From contig DASZWJ010000046.1 in assembly GCA_035546635.1 (NCBI GenBank), forward strand, positions 99,716 to 163,715: 64,000 nt of DNA. The letters run 5' to 3'. This DNA is from Gammaproteobacteria bacterium. Its GTDB lineage: Bacteria; Pseudomonadota; Gammaproteobacteria; JAURND01. Of the stretch, positions 9,022 to 17,061 are shown piece after piece (the stretch's first letter is position 1; each line of letters begins with the position of its first letter). Position numbers and translations under genes: made by a program. The notes under the pieces are model-generated. The model was not told where the DNA came from and did not search any database. It was given only the letters and a program-made list of their open reading frames with translations.

Positions 9022-9816
9022 TCACTCCCCTGGCCCCTTAGGCTCAGGCATCTGCCCGCGGATCAGTGCGCTGGGATTGCTTTTTACTGAATTAGTTAAT
9101 TGTCGCATATTCCCTAACACGGCATTCACTTGATTAACCATCTGCGATATGCCAGGCAGCATTTGTTGTGAAATAGCCTTCATCACACTCTGGCTTTGCT
9201 CTAAGGTTTGTGACGCATGATTAATGCTACTGGTAATTTGCTCAGAATTGTTTGCAAAATTCTCTGTTATTTTGCTTATGCTCTGCAAGCTATCATGAAT
9301 TGCACGTTGATTTTCGGGGTTAAATACACCGCGCAGTACCTGTTGCAGATCTTGAGTTGTCGTTGCTAAGGATGTTAACACCGTGCTCAGTTGCACTAAA
9401 AGCGAGGGTGTGGAGGGTATGATGGGATATTTATTACCAGGTAATATCTTTAAGGGTGGTGCCTTAGCTGCTTCCGCTTTCAAGCCTACATAAGTGATAC
9501 CAGTAACTCCCTGCGCCATTAATGTTGCTGTAGTGCTTTGATTGATGGGGGCACTCTCGTCAATGCTGAGCAGCAAACGCACTTGTTGAGGGTTATCCGG
9601 GTTTAAACTGATATCAGATACATAGCCCACATCCACGCCATTGAATTTGACAGGCGCCTGCAAGCTTAAACCAGATACAGGTTCATTCATATATACCATA
9701 TATGTTTCATGGTCGGTGCGCTGGTTGGCTGATAACCAAATGATGGCGATAACCAGTACAGCCGTTAAAATAACGACAAATGAGCCAACAACGATATAAT
9801 TAACTTTAGGTTCCAT
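9022..9816 (-). CDS. MlaD-like MCE-domain substrate-binding protein
   Basis: A 264-residue protein with one N-terminal transmembrane segment (about 7-29) and one MCE domain (about 35-115, including GLSLQAPVKFNGVDVGYVSD and MAQGVTGITYVGL). A helical tail follows (about 150-245), with coiled-coil character and Gln/Asn/Ser-rich stretches, facing the periplasm. MCE proteins form lipid-carrying rings or tubes. The tail is longer than in E. coli MlaD (about 183 residues), more like single-MCE proteins of PqiB/YebT-independent systems. Function: phospholipid or hydrophobic-substrate transport between the membranes. Confidence 0.88.
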   Translation of the reverse strand: MEPKVNYIVVGSFVVILTAVLVIAIIWLSANQRTDHETYMVYMNEPVSGLSLQAPVKFNGVDVGYVSDISLNPDNPQQVRLLLSIDESAPINQSTTATLMAQGVTGITYVGLKAEAAKAPPLKILPGNKYPIIPSTPSLLVQLSTVLTSLATTTQDLQQVLRGVFNPENQRAIHDSLQSISKITENFANNSEQITSSINHASQTLEQSQSVMKAISQQMLPGISQMVNQVNAVLGNMRQLTNSVKSNPSALIRGQMPEPKGPGE

Positions 9817-9825
9817 TGTTTCTCT

Positions 9826-10638
9826 CTATAACAGCCGTGACTTTTTTCCTTCTCCCCTTGTGGGAGAAGGAGATCCCACATTCCTCTTGCCCCTATAACC
9901 ACTAAAATAAGCCTGAATCAGTGGATGCGGCTCCTTGACCAATTCTGGCATAGGAAGCGTTGCCAGAACTTTACCCTCCCCCAAAAACGCGACTCGATCT
10001 GTCACCCGCCATAAAGAATCTAAATCATGGGTAACCATCACCACTGTCAATCCTAACCCTTCCCGTAACTGCAATATTAGCTCATCCAACGCTTCTGCAC
10101 TTTGCGGATCAAGTCCAGTGGTCGGTTCATCCAAAATCAACAACTCTGGATCTAAGGAAATGGCACGTGCTAATCCGGCACGTTTCTGCATGCCACCGCT
10201 GAGTTCAGAAGGATATTTTGAACCTACATCCACACTGAGGCCCGCCATAACAATCTTTAAACGCGCTATCTCTTCAGCAAAAGATTTTGGCAAATGCGTA
10301 AACGTACGCAATGGAAATAATATATTCTCCAATATTGTCAAGGAACTAAACAGTGCATTGTATTGAAATAATACACCCCAACGACGACGCACCGCTAGTG
10401 CTTGTTCTGTACTACATTGCGTAATTTCCGTCCCAAATACACGAATGCTGCCTGAAGTGGGCTGCCGCAACATCAGAATACTTCTTAAAAGTGTAGTTTT
10501 TCCACTGCCGCTACCACCTACAATGGCGAGGATTTCACCTTGGTTGACTACTAAATCCAAATCCTTATGCACCGATTGGCCACCGAAATTATTCTCAAGA
10601 TCAGAGATTTCTATGACTTTAGTGCTAGGTTCTGACAT
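9826..10638 (-). CDS. MlaF-like ABC transporter ATPase
   Basis: A 270-residue ABC ATPase with Walker A GGSGSGKTT (41-49), signature LSGGMQKRAGLARA (146-159), Walker B LLILDEP (167-173) and the switch histidine in MVTHDL. The ELSGGMQKRAGLAR form is typical of Mla/Ttg2A ATPases. It partners the adjacent permease to energise lipid transport. The last about 18 residues (from GKRNVGSP on) are encoded inside a copy of the family-A palindrome and look like a repeat-derived extension. Confidence 0.9.
   Translation of the reverse strand: MSEPSTKVIEISDLENNFGGQSVHKDLDLVVNQGEILAIVGGSGSGKTTLLRSILMLRQPTSGSIRVFGTEITQCSTEQALAVRRRWGVLFQYNALFSSLTILENILFPLRTFTHLPKSFAEEIARLKIVMAGLSVDVGSKYPSELSGGMQKRAGLARAISLDPELLILDEPTTGLDPQSAEALDELILQLREGLGLTVVMVTHDLDSLWRVTDRVAFLGEGKVLATLPMPELVKEPHPLIQAYFSGYRGKRNVGSPSPTRGEGKKSRLL
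9832..9871. repeat. Family A repeat copy overlapping the 3' end of the mlaF-like gene
   Basis: Contains ACAGCCGTGACTTTTTTCC followed by CTTCTCCCCTTGTGGGAGAA, the same core as the copies at 7.15 and 63.9 kb. The inner 23 nt are a perfect short palindrome. It lies across the stop codon of the ATPase gene and adds a tail to that protein. Confidence 0.8.
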
Positions 10639-10647
10639 AAAAAGGCT

Positions 10648-11766
10648 CTAAATATTTTGCCAAGGTAAAATAAGAGAAAATATCGCATCCGCTACAATAA
10701 TTAAAAAGATAGCTTGCACCACGCTTTTAGTGGTTTGCCTACCAATACTATCTGCAGTATATTGCACCCTGAAACCTTGAAAACAGCCTATGCCCGCAAT
10801 AATTAACGCAAAAGCCGGCGCTTTGACTAAGCCATGGAAAAATGTGCTAATTTGAATGACCCGAGGAAACTGCGTCAGAAAGTTATAAAAATTGATGCCC
10901 AACATGCGCTTAGAAACGATCATTCCACCAAGTAAACCAAAGATGTCCGCCCAAATGATAAGCAGCGGCAAAGAAACCATTAGACCAAAAATTTTTGGCA
11001 GTACTAAACGATTCATGGGAGATAATCCCATCGTACGCAATGCGTCAATTTCCTCATTGACCAACATGGTACCCAGTTGTGCCGTAAAAGCTGAACTGGT
11101 ACGGCTGGCCACGATAATTGCCGTGATTAATGGCGCAAACTCCTGTAACACACCTATACCTAACAAGCTGACAATGTAAACATTTGCCCCATAAGCCAGC
11201 AGCTGATTACCCATTTGATAAGCTAATACCACACCAATTAAAAAATTCAGCAAAGCGACAATGAATAAGGCAGCAAACCCGGTTTCATCGATTGCATTAA
11301 AAAAGCTGCGCCATTGAATGTGGGCGGGACGACGCAGGTTATTCAATGCTGTAATGATAAATTCTCCCAGAAAAGATAAAAAATCTATCCCTTCTTTAAA
11401 ACCCGTCATCGTGAAAATTCCCACCTTTGCAAGCCAAGGAATTTTTGCAGGAGTAGAGATAACCTGGCTGGCTTTTTTGCCTTTTTCTTTAATTAAATTG
11501 ATGAGTGAGAGGTGATCCTCAGCAAAATCAGCTAACTCTGCTGTTTTGCCTCGTTGTTCGAGCGTTTGTAGATATTGGTATAAAACCCAAGCGCCCGTGC
11601 TATCCATACGCGTAATGTCCTTACCTGATATGGTTGCAGGGGCTATAGTGCCGAGCTTTTGCATCTGAGAGGTAAGCGTTTCTATGCCGGAAACAGTCCA
11701 TTCACCCACACATTGCAAGATGCGGTTGTGTGTATCCAGATTGATAGCGGCATTAGGATTGCTCAT
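10648..11766 (-). CDS. MlaE-like permease with N-terminal STAS-like domain
   Basis: A 372-residue inner-membrane protein. Residues 1-110 form a soluble STAS-like domain (DSTGAWVLYQYLQ), equivalent to separate MlaB. Residues 150-370 form the MlaE permease with about five hydrophobic segments and the family hallmark around APLITAIIVASRTSSAFTAQ followed by NEEIDALRTMG, the loop that contacts the ATPase. STAS fusion to MlaE is known in other bacteria. The ATG overlaps the rdgB stop by one base, suggesting translational coupling. Confidence 0.92.
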   Translation of the reverse strand: MSNPNAAINLDTHNRILQCVGEWTVSGIETLTSQMQKLGTIAPATISGKDITRMDSTGAWVLYQYLQTLEQRGKTAELADFAEDHLSLINLIKEKGKKASQVISTPAKIPWLAKVGIFTMTGFKEGIDFLSFLGEFIITALNNLRRPAHIQWRSFFNAIDETGFAALFIVALLNFLIGVVLAYQMGNQLLAYGANVYIVSLLGIGVLQEFAPLITAIIVASRTSSAFTAQLGTMLVNEEIDALRTMGLSPMNRLVLPKIFGLMVSLPLLIIWADIFGLLGGMIVSKRMLGINFYNFLTQFPRVIQISTFFHGLVKAPAFALIIAGIGCFQGFRVQYTADSIGRQTTKSVVQAIFLIIVADAIFSLILPWQNI

Positions 11767-12377
11767 TAGAGTTTGTTTCGCAGCTCTTGAATTAAGTGGG
11801 CAATCGCTTTAGCGCGATGACTGATTTGATTTTTGACGGCAGAAGGTAATTCGGCAGCTGAACAACCGTGTGTAGGCACAAAAAACAATGAGTCATAGCC
11901 AAAACCGTTTTCTCCTCGTGGCGCAAATAACACCTTACCCTCCCAAGTACCTTGACAGATGAGTGGGCTAGGATCATGGTCGTGTTTGAGTAATGCGAGC
12001 ACACATTGAAACCGAGCAGTACGTTCATCTTCTGCGGCAGCAATGAGATCACTCAATAATTTTTGACGGTTTTCAGAAAAATCGACTTTGGCGCCTGCGT
12101 ATCGCGCCGAATAAATGCCAGGGGCGCCATTTAGGATATCAACTTCCAAGCCCGAATCATCGGCCAAGGCCGGCAAACCAGTATGTTTGGCGGCATTGCG
12201 TGCTTTCAGTAAAGCATTTTCAACAAAAGTCAGGCCAGTTTCTTCTACTTCTGGCACACCGAGGTCAGATTGTGGAATGATGGAGATATGAATATCTCCC
12301 AGGATTTCACGAAATTCCTGCAATTTACCGGGGTTATTGCTTGCTAATACTACTGGAGGCGGGTTTTTGTGACTCAT
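11766..12377 (-). CDS. rdgB: XTP/dITP pyrophosphatase (RdgB/HAM1)
   Basis: A 203-residue cytoplasmic housecleaning enzyme that hydrolyses non-canonical purine nucleoside triphosphates (XTP, dITP, ITP) to monophosphates. Diagnostic motifs: ASNNPGKLQEF near the N-terminus, ADDSGLEV in the middle and PGIYSARYAG, with FGYDSLFF and SHRAKA toward the C-terminus. Length matches the family (about 197). It overlaps the downstream Mla-type permease by one base, so an rdgB-Mla operon is likely. Confidence 0.95.
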   Translation of the reverse strand: MSHKNPPPVVLASNNPGKLQEFREILGDIHISIIPQSDLGVPEVEETGLTFVENALLKARNAAKHTGLPALADDSGLEVDILNGAPGIYSARYAGAKVDFSENRQKLLSDLIAAAEDERTARFQCVLALLKHDHDPSPLICQGTWEGKVLFAPRGENGFGYDSLFFVPTHGCSAAELPSAVKNQISHRAKAIAHLIQELRNKL

Positions 12378-12528
12378 TTGAATCCTGTTAGTTTACAAAA
12401 GGTCGAATAATTTTACAGCTATTTTACTTATAATTTTAACATTGTAGCATATTTTGACTTTTATTCAGCCAGATAAAATTAAGCTGTTAACTTATGCATT
12501 TTTACCGTAACCCCTATAAAAAATACTG

Positions 12529-12604
12529 TCATTCCCGCGCAGGCGGGAATCTATTTCTGACACAGCGCCAAAATCAGGATAGATTCCCGCCTACGCGGGA
12601 ATGA
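12529..12604. repeat. Inverted repeat with ATTCCCGC...GCGGGAAT arms
   Basis: Two 25-nt arms, TCATTCCCGCGCAGGCGGGA plus ATCTA on the left and its near-perfect complement on the right, separated by 26 nt. Each arm is itself a small palindrome (ATTCCCGC / GCGGGAAT). The pattern resembles short dispersed repeats seen in many proteobacterial and neisserial genomes. It lies between prmC and rdgB. The rest of this 233-base gap is AT-rich with nothing recognisable. Confidence 0.85.
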
Positions 12605-12610
12605 CAATGC

Positions 12611-13444
12611 TTACCTTTTACCCTTTGTAACTCTATCAAGGCCTGCCAAATCTTGATGTGTTCTTATATCCTTAAAACCACTACTCTGCATAAGCGTCCT
12701 TACAGCTTCTCCCTGAGTATGCCCATGCTCTAATAACAACCAACCTTCTGCCGATAAAAAATTCCCTGCTTCTTCAATAATAATACGTAGCGCATCCAAA
12801 CCTTCTTTTCCTGAAACCAACGCATTTTGAGGCTCAAATCGTAGATCACCTTCTAGATGCACATCTTTTTCTGCAATATAAGGTGGGTTACTGACAATGG
12901 CATTAAAACCATGTCGCGGCAATGCAGCGCACCAACTGCCTTGGTGAAAACTTACATTGAATAATCCTAGGTGAGTGGCATTTTCTTGGGCTATCTTTAA
13001 AGCAGCGCTTGATTGATCGGTGGCAATCAATTGCCAATGTGGACGTTCTTTAGCTAGTGCTAAGGCTACTGCACCGGAACCTGTGCCCAAATCAGCTATA
13101 GTTTGAGTGACATTTGCGGGGAGAATCTCCAATGCCAATTCCACTAGAAGTTCTGTCTCAGGACGCGGAATCAGCGTATCGGCAGTTACCTTCAGAGACA
13201 AAGACCAAAATTCTTTTTCCTGTAGAATATAAGCCATCGGTTCACCTGCTACACGTCGTTTGACTAACTGCATTATTAATTTTTGTTGCTCAGCATCAAT
13301 GACTCTTTCGGGGAAAGCTAATAAAGAACTGCGGGAAATTTTGAGGGCACGTGAAAGCAATAATTGCGCTTCGAATTGCGGATTTGGGGTACTGGGTAAT
13401 AGTTTGCAGACTTGTTGCAAAGCATCAGAATAGTTCATTTGCAA
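12611..13444 (-). CDS. prmC: Release factor glutamine methyltransferase PrmC (HemK)
   Basis: A 277-residue SAM-dependent methyltransferase that methylates the glutamine of the GGQ motif in release factors RF1 and RF2. Seen: N-terminal helical domain (1-75), PRPETE (93-98), SAM motif I DLGTGSG (118-124) and the catalytic NPPYI (186-190). Its substrate gene prfA lies upstream on the same strand, but the two are separated by 276 bases containing a long hairpin, whereas they are often nearly contiguous. Confidence 0.96.
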   Translation of the reverse strand: MQMNYSDALQQVCKLLPSTPNPQFEAQLLLSRALKISRSSLLAFPERVIDAEQQKLIMQLVKRRVAGEPMAYILQEKEFWSLSLKVTADTLIPRPETELLVELALEILPANVTQTIADLGTGSGAVALALAKERPHWQLIATDQSSAALKIAQENATHLGLFNVSFHQGSWCAALPRHGFNAIVSNPPYIAEKDVHLEGDLRFEPQNALVSGKEGLDALRIIIEEAGNFLSAEGWLLLEHGHTQGEAVRTLMQSSGFKDIRTHQDLAGLDRVTKGKR

Positions 13445-13559
13445 GTTGTATCAATGGGCTAATAAATTATTTTATGAGCTTAGGGAATCGCCAAGACCGT
13501 ATCACTACTACAAGTTACTACTTGATTAGCCATATTAATTGATGGCTAAAAAGTAAGGC

Positions 13560-13667
13560 GAAAGTAGGGGGGTGAGGCTCATCAGACCGTCGGGTTCATG
13601 GATGAACCCGTCGAGCGTACATGGATGTATTCACAGCGTGTCTGATGAGCCTCACTTCCCTACTTTT
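13560..13667. repeat. Stem-variable, core-conserved long hairpin, copy 1
   Basis: Outer arms at 13560-13587 and 13640-13667 (GAGGCTCATCAGAC pairing with GTCTGATGAGCCTC, extended through CCCTAC/GTAGGG). They enclose a 52-nt core with a 9-bp hairpin, CGGGTTCAT-GG-ATGAACCCG, then GAGCGTACATGGA and GTATTCACAGCGT. The core has the same length and layout as that at 53900-53951, with unrelated outer stems. It occupies the prfA-prmC gap; nothing else is recognised there. Confidence 0.9.
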
Positions 13668-13720
13668 GCCGATGCGTGGCAATTGATTAACTTCGCGATA
13701 ATGATAGCTAATATCTGCCC

Positions 13721-14812
13721 TCACTCCCCAGACATTTCGGCCAACAAATCCGCTTGATATTCGCGGATTAATGGATCGATAACATCTCCTAATCCTTCAC
13801 CTTCCATAATTTGATCCAGCTGATATAAAGTCAGATTAATACGATGATCCGTTACTCTTCCTTGCGGATAATTATAGGTTCGAATACGTTCTGAACGGTC
13901 ACCCGTGCCGACCAATCCCCGACGCGTTTCGCTGCGTTCGCGGCGTTGTTTTTCCTGTTCACTGGCTAGGAGTTTGGCGCTTAGCAAACTCATCGCACGG
14001 GCGCGGTTTTTATGCTGTGAGCGCTCATCTTGACATTCGACTACGGTGCCAGTTGGCAAGTGCACTATCCGTATGGCTGATTCCGTTCGATTCACGTGCT
14101 GGCCACCCGCTCCTGAAGCCCGATAGGTATCTATGCGTAAGTCAGCGGGATTAATTTCCACCGCATCAACTTCTTCGATCTCTGGCAATATCGCGACAGT
14201 ACAAGTTGAAGTGTGCACACGCCCCTGCGCCTCAGTGACGGGAACTCGTTGTACGCGGTGGGCACCTGATTCAAATTTAAGTCGAGCATAAACATCGGTT
14301 CCAGAAATGCGGGAAATCACCTCTTTATAACCCCCATGCTCGCTTTGGCTTTCGGAAATGATTTCTAATTTCCAGCCTTGGTGCTCAGCATAGCGTGTAT
14401 ACATACGCAATAAATCACCGGCAAAAATAGCTGCCTCATCACCCCCTGCGGCTGCACGAATTTCTAAAAAGACATTGCGCTGATCGTTAGGATCTTGCGG
14501 TAACAGCAAAATTTTCAGCCGCTCCTCTAATGTCTCCAACTTTTGACGTTGTTCTGCTATTTCTTCCTCGGCCAGTTGCTTTAATTCTGGGTCAGCTTCT
14601 TCTAGTAATTTTTCTGCACTGGCAAAAGCTGCTTCAGCCTGCCGATAGGCTTTAAAACAGTCGGCAATCGGCTCCAGCTGTGCATATTCTTTGGAAAGTG
14701 CGCGAAATTTATTTTGGTCAGCAATGATTTCGGGGTTACCTAACAAATGTTCGAGTTCTTCATGACGTGCAGTTAAGGATTCCAATTTAGATTGTAAAGA
14801 AAGTTTTTTCAT
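13721..14812 (-). CDS. prfA: Peptide chain release factor 1
   Basis: A 363-residue RF1 that reads UAA and UAG and triggers peptidyl-tRNA hydrolysis. The GGQ loop is at 236-238 ([10 protein letters not shown]) and the stop-codon recognition tripeptide is PVT (191-193) in the RF1-type context [13 protein letters not shown], which separates it from RF2 (SPF). Length matches E. coli RF1 (360). The ATG overlaps the hemY stop by 4 bases. It is the substrate of the downstream PrmC. Confidence 0.97.
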   Translation of the reverse strand: MKKLSLQSKLESLTARHEELEHLLGNPEIIADQNKFRALSKEYAQLEPIADCFKAYRQAEAAFASAEKLLEEADPELKQLAEEEIAEQRQKLETLEERLKILLLPQDPNDQRNVFLEIRAAAGGDEAAIFAGDLLRMYTRYAEHQGWKLEIISESQSEHGGYKEVISRISGTDVYARLKFESGAHRVQRVPVTEAQGRVHTSTCTVAILPEIEEVDAVEINPADLRIDTYRASGAGGQHVNRTESAIRIVHLPTGTVVECQDERSQHKNRARAMSLLSAKLLASEQEKQRRERSETRRGLVGTGDRSERIRTYNYPQGRVTDHRINLTLYQLDQIMEGEGLGDVIDPLIREYQADLLAEMSGE

Positions 14813-15996
14813 GCGCGGGAAACCAGTTTTAAGCCTTCACGATAACATTCTAAAGCTGCCGATTTTTCTCCCAGATGTTCATCGACTTCTCCAAGTGCAA
14901 TATATATCGGAGCGGATGGTGCTTGTTTAAGACTGGCCTCGAGATAATTACGTGCCTTACCCCACAAACGATGTCGTATGCATAGTTGACCTAGACAATA
15001 TAACAAAGCAGCATTGTGTGGATTTTTTTCTAGCCATGACTCCGCTCTGGATAATTGCTTGGCTGAATCACTGCTCAGCACTTTAGCATATTGCTGAAGT
15101 AGCGGCGCCTCTAAAGATTTTTTTAATCGGACTTTCAACAAGCTTTCGGCTTTTTCCTGATTACCCTCTTCGATCAGATATTCAGTATAAGTGGCTAAGA
15201 CTTGAGGCTCGCGGCGCAAATAGTCTGGCAAGCTATGCCAGATTTTCTCTAGAACCTGTGGCTGATTGGTCAGACGCGCTTTTGCCATGAGTGCTAAATA
15301 CACTTCATGTTCCAGCAACCTGGCTTCATCATCTGTCAGTAAATGTTGTTTTTTTAATTTGGGTAGTAATTTTTGCAAATGCTCCCAATCCTGCTTGGCA
15401 TAATAGATTTGCTTTAAACTCATGAGTACAAATGGATGTCGTGGCAAAGCTTGTTGTAAAGGTTCTAAGGTTTTTAACGCCGCATCCCAGTTGGCATTGG
15501 CAATTTGCCAGCGCACTTCGGTGAAAATGATAGCTTGTCGCTGTCGTCCATCCGCTAATTTGCGCGCGTTTTCTAAATATTGGTCGCGTTGAAGATCATT
15601 GTTTTGTGCTCGCGCAGCTTTAGCTGCTCCCAAATAATTCAAAACGCGGCGGGGCGGTTTTTTTGCAGCTTTGGCCAGATCCTGTTCCGCTTTGTGCCAA
15701 TTTTCACTCAGCAACTCATACTCGCCACGCTCTGATAATTTTAAAATTTGATTTCTTTCGCGACGTTTTCTAAAACTATGGAAACGCCGGGGAATGCGAA
15801 AAATACCAACCAATAATCGTAGCAACCAATAAAAGACTATCACCAGCACAATGAGTGCAAAAACCGCCAACCACAAAGAAGCTTCGATACGCGTATTAGC
15901 TACCCCAATTAACACATAACCTGGATGCGCATGCATCCATAGTCCACCGAGAACTGCCAGCAATAATACAATAAAATATACGATCAATTTCTTCAT
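14809..15996 (-). CDS. hemY: HemY-type TPR membrane protein
   Basis: A 395-residue inner-membrane protein of the proteobacterial HemY family (not the protoporphyrinogen oxidase of the same name). It has two N-terminal membrane segments (about 4-22 and 40-62), a basic stretch ([14 protein letters not shown]) and TPR-like helical repeats to the end. In gammaproteobacteria it is normally last in hemCDXY; its biochemical role is undefined. Four-base overlaps with both hemX and prfA indicate one transcript. Confidence 0.88.
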   Translation of the reverse strand: MKKLIVYFIVLLLAVLGGLWMHAHPGYVLIGVANTRIEASLWLAVFALIVLVIVFYWLLRLLVGIFRIPRRFHSFRKRRERNQILKLSERGEYELLSENWHKAEQDLAKAAKKPPRRVLNYLGAAKAARAQNNDLQRDQYLENARKLADGRQRQAIIFTEVRWQIANANWDAALKTLEPLQQALPRHPFVLMSLKQIYYAKQDWEHLQKLLPKLKKQHLLTDDEARLLEHEVYLALMAKARLTNQPQVLEKIWHSLPDYLRREPQVLATYTEYLIEEGNQEKAESLLKVRLKKSLEAPLLQQYAKVLSSDSAKQLSRAESWLEKNPHNAALLYCLGQLCIRHRLWGKARNYLEASLKQAPSAPIYIALGEVDEHLGEKSAALECYREGLKLVSRA

Positions 15997-17045
15997 TGAA
16001 CGCCACTCACTAACAATTTTTGAATCGCTTGCAAGCTTTGGGATAAATCGGGTATTGCCGGATTGACATTCACCGCCATTAAGTTGTTCAGTAAAATTTG
16101 GGCAGTTTTCACTTTAGCATCATCTGGGGCAAAATAACGGCCTATCCAATTGCGCGCTTGTGCAATACTTTGTTTATAAATCTGCTCCTCGTGATGTAAT
16201 GCTGCCCATTGCGCCAAGGTGAGCTGGGTTTGAATATTTGTCACGACAAAAGCAAAAGCATTAGGAGGAAGTAATGGTGCCACTTCCGCACCTTCATGAC
16301 GGATCACGACTAATTCTTTTAAGCTTTGCCAAAGGCGTGATAGGAAATCTTTGCTCTTATCGCTTAAGGATTGAGAGGCAGCTGTATTGGGTAAAGTTTG
16401 ATTAGATTGTGGTTGTGCTTTTACTTCAATCTTTGGTGTCTGTGGGAATTGTTCAACCCATTCTTTTAAGATATTTAGGCGAACAATGATGCCTGGAATA
16501 TCAACCTCTGGTGCTGCAGCCAAAGCCGCCATATCCTTGGCTAAAGCCTGACGAACGGGTAATAATGCAGAATTATTGGCAGCTGCTAATTGTTGATCTG
16601 CATCTTGCAATAACTTTTGCGCTAAAGTCACGTTGTTATCGATTCTGAGATTTAATGCTGCTAATTTAACTTGATTATCCACCGCAGCTAACAGCCAATT
16701 TTTCGGCTTGTTTTGTTGTTCGAGCTCGGTATTGAGTTGCTGCACAGATTGTTGGGTATTTTTTAGTGCAGTCTGTAGCGCTGATAACGCACTTTGATTT
16801 TTTTTGGTTAGTTTTTCAAGTTGTAAAATTTTTTCATGGCTCTTAGTCTCTCGAGCTTGATATTGCCACCAGCTATATATCCAGGCACCAACGCTGGCTA
16901 ATGCAATTAATAACGCAATTACCGCAATCAAAATACTTAAAGGTGATCTGTTGGGCTTAGGTGGGGCAGGCGGCAACGCCGGTGTTGCATCCGGTTCAGC
17001 CACAACCTCTTCACTTTGGGGTATATTTTCTTGCATTTCTTGCAT
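15993..17045 (-). CDS. hemX: HemX family membrane protein
   Basis: A 350-residue protein with a Pro-rich cytoplasmic N-terminus (about 1-35), one transmembrane helix (about 36-58), a coiled coil (about 65-115, Gln-rich) and a C-terminal HemX domain (about 120-350). In E. coli hemX follows hemD in the hemCDXY operon. Here hemC and hemD are elsewhere in the window on the opposite strand, while hemX-hemY remain together upstream of prfA. Starts with MQEMQEN; a second in-frame ATG three codons on is also possible. Confidence 0.85.
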   Translation of the reverse strand: MQEMQENIPQSEEVVAEPDATPALPPAPPKPNRSPLSILIAVIALLIALASVGAWIYSWWQYQARETKSHEKILQLEKLTKKNQSALSALQTALKNTQQSVQQLNTELEQQNKPKNWLLAAVDNQVKLAALNLRIDNNVTLAQKLLQDADQQLAAANNSALLPVRQALAKDMAALAAAPEVDIPGIIVRLNILKEWVEQFPQTPKIEVKAQPQSNQTLPNTAASQSLSDKSKDFLSRLWQSLKELVVIRHEGAEVAPLLPPNAFAFVVTNIQTQLTLAQWAALHHEEQIYKQSIAQARNWIGRYFAPDDAKVKTAQILLNNLMAVNVNPAIPDLSQSLQAIQKLLVSGVQ

Positions 17046-17061
17046 AGGAGTATCTCTTTAT

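Noticed and set aside
9935..10366. Plus-strand frame of 143 residues
   Set aside because: Lies antisense within the ABC ATPase; composition is the antisense pattern of conserved ATPase motifs.
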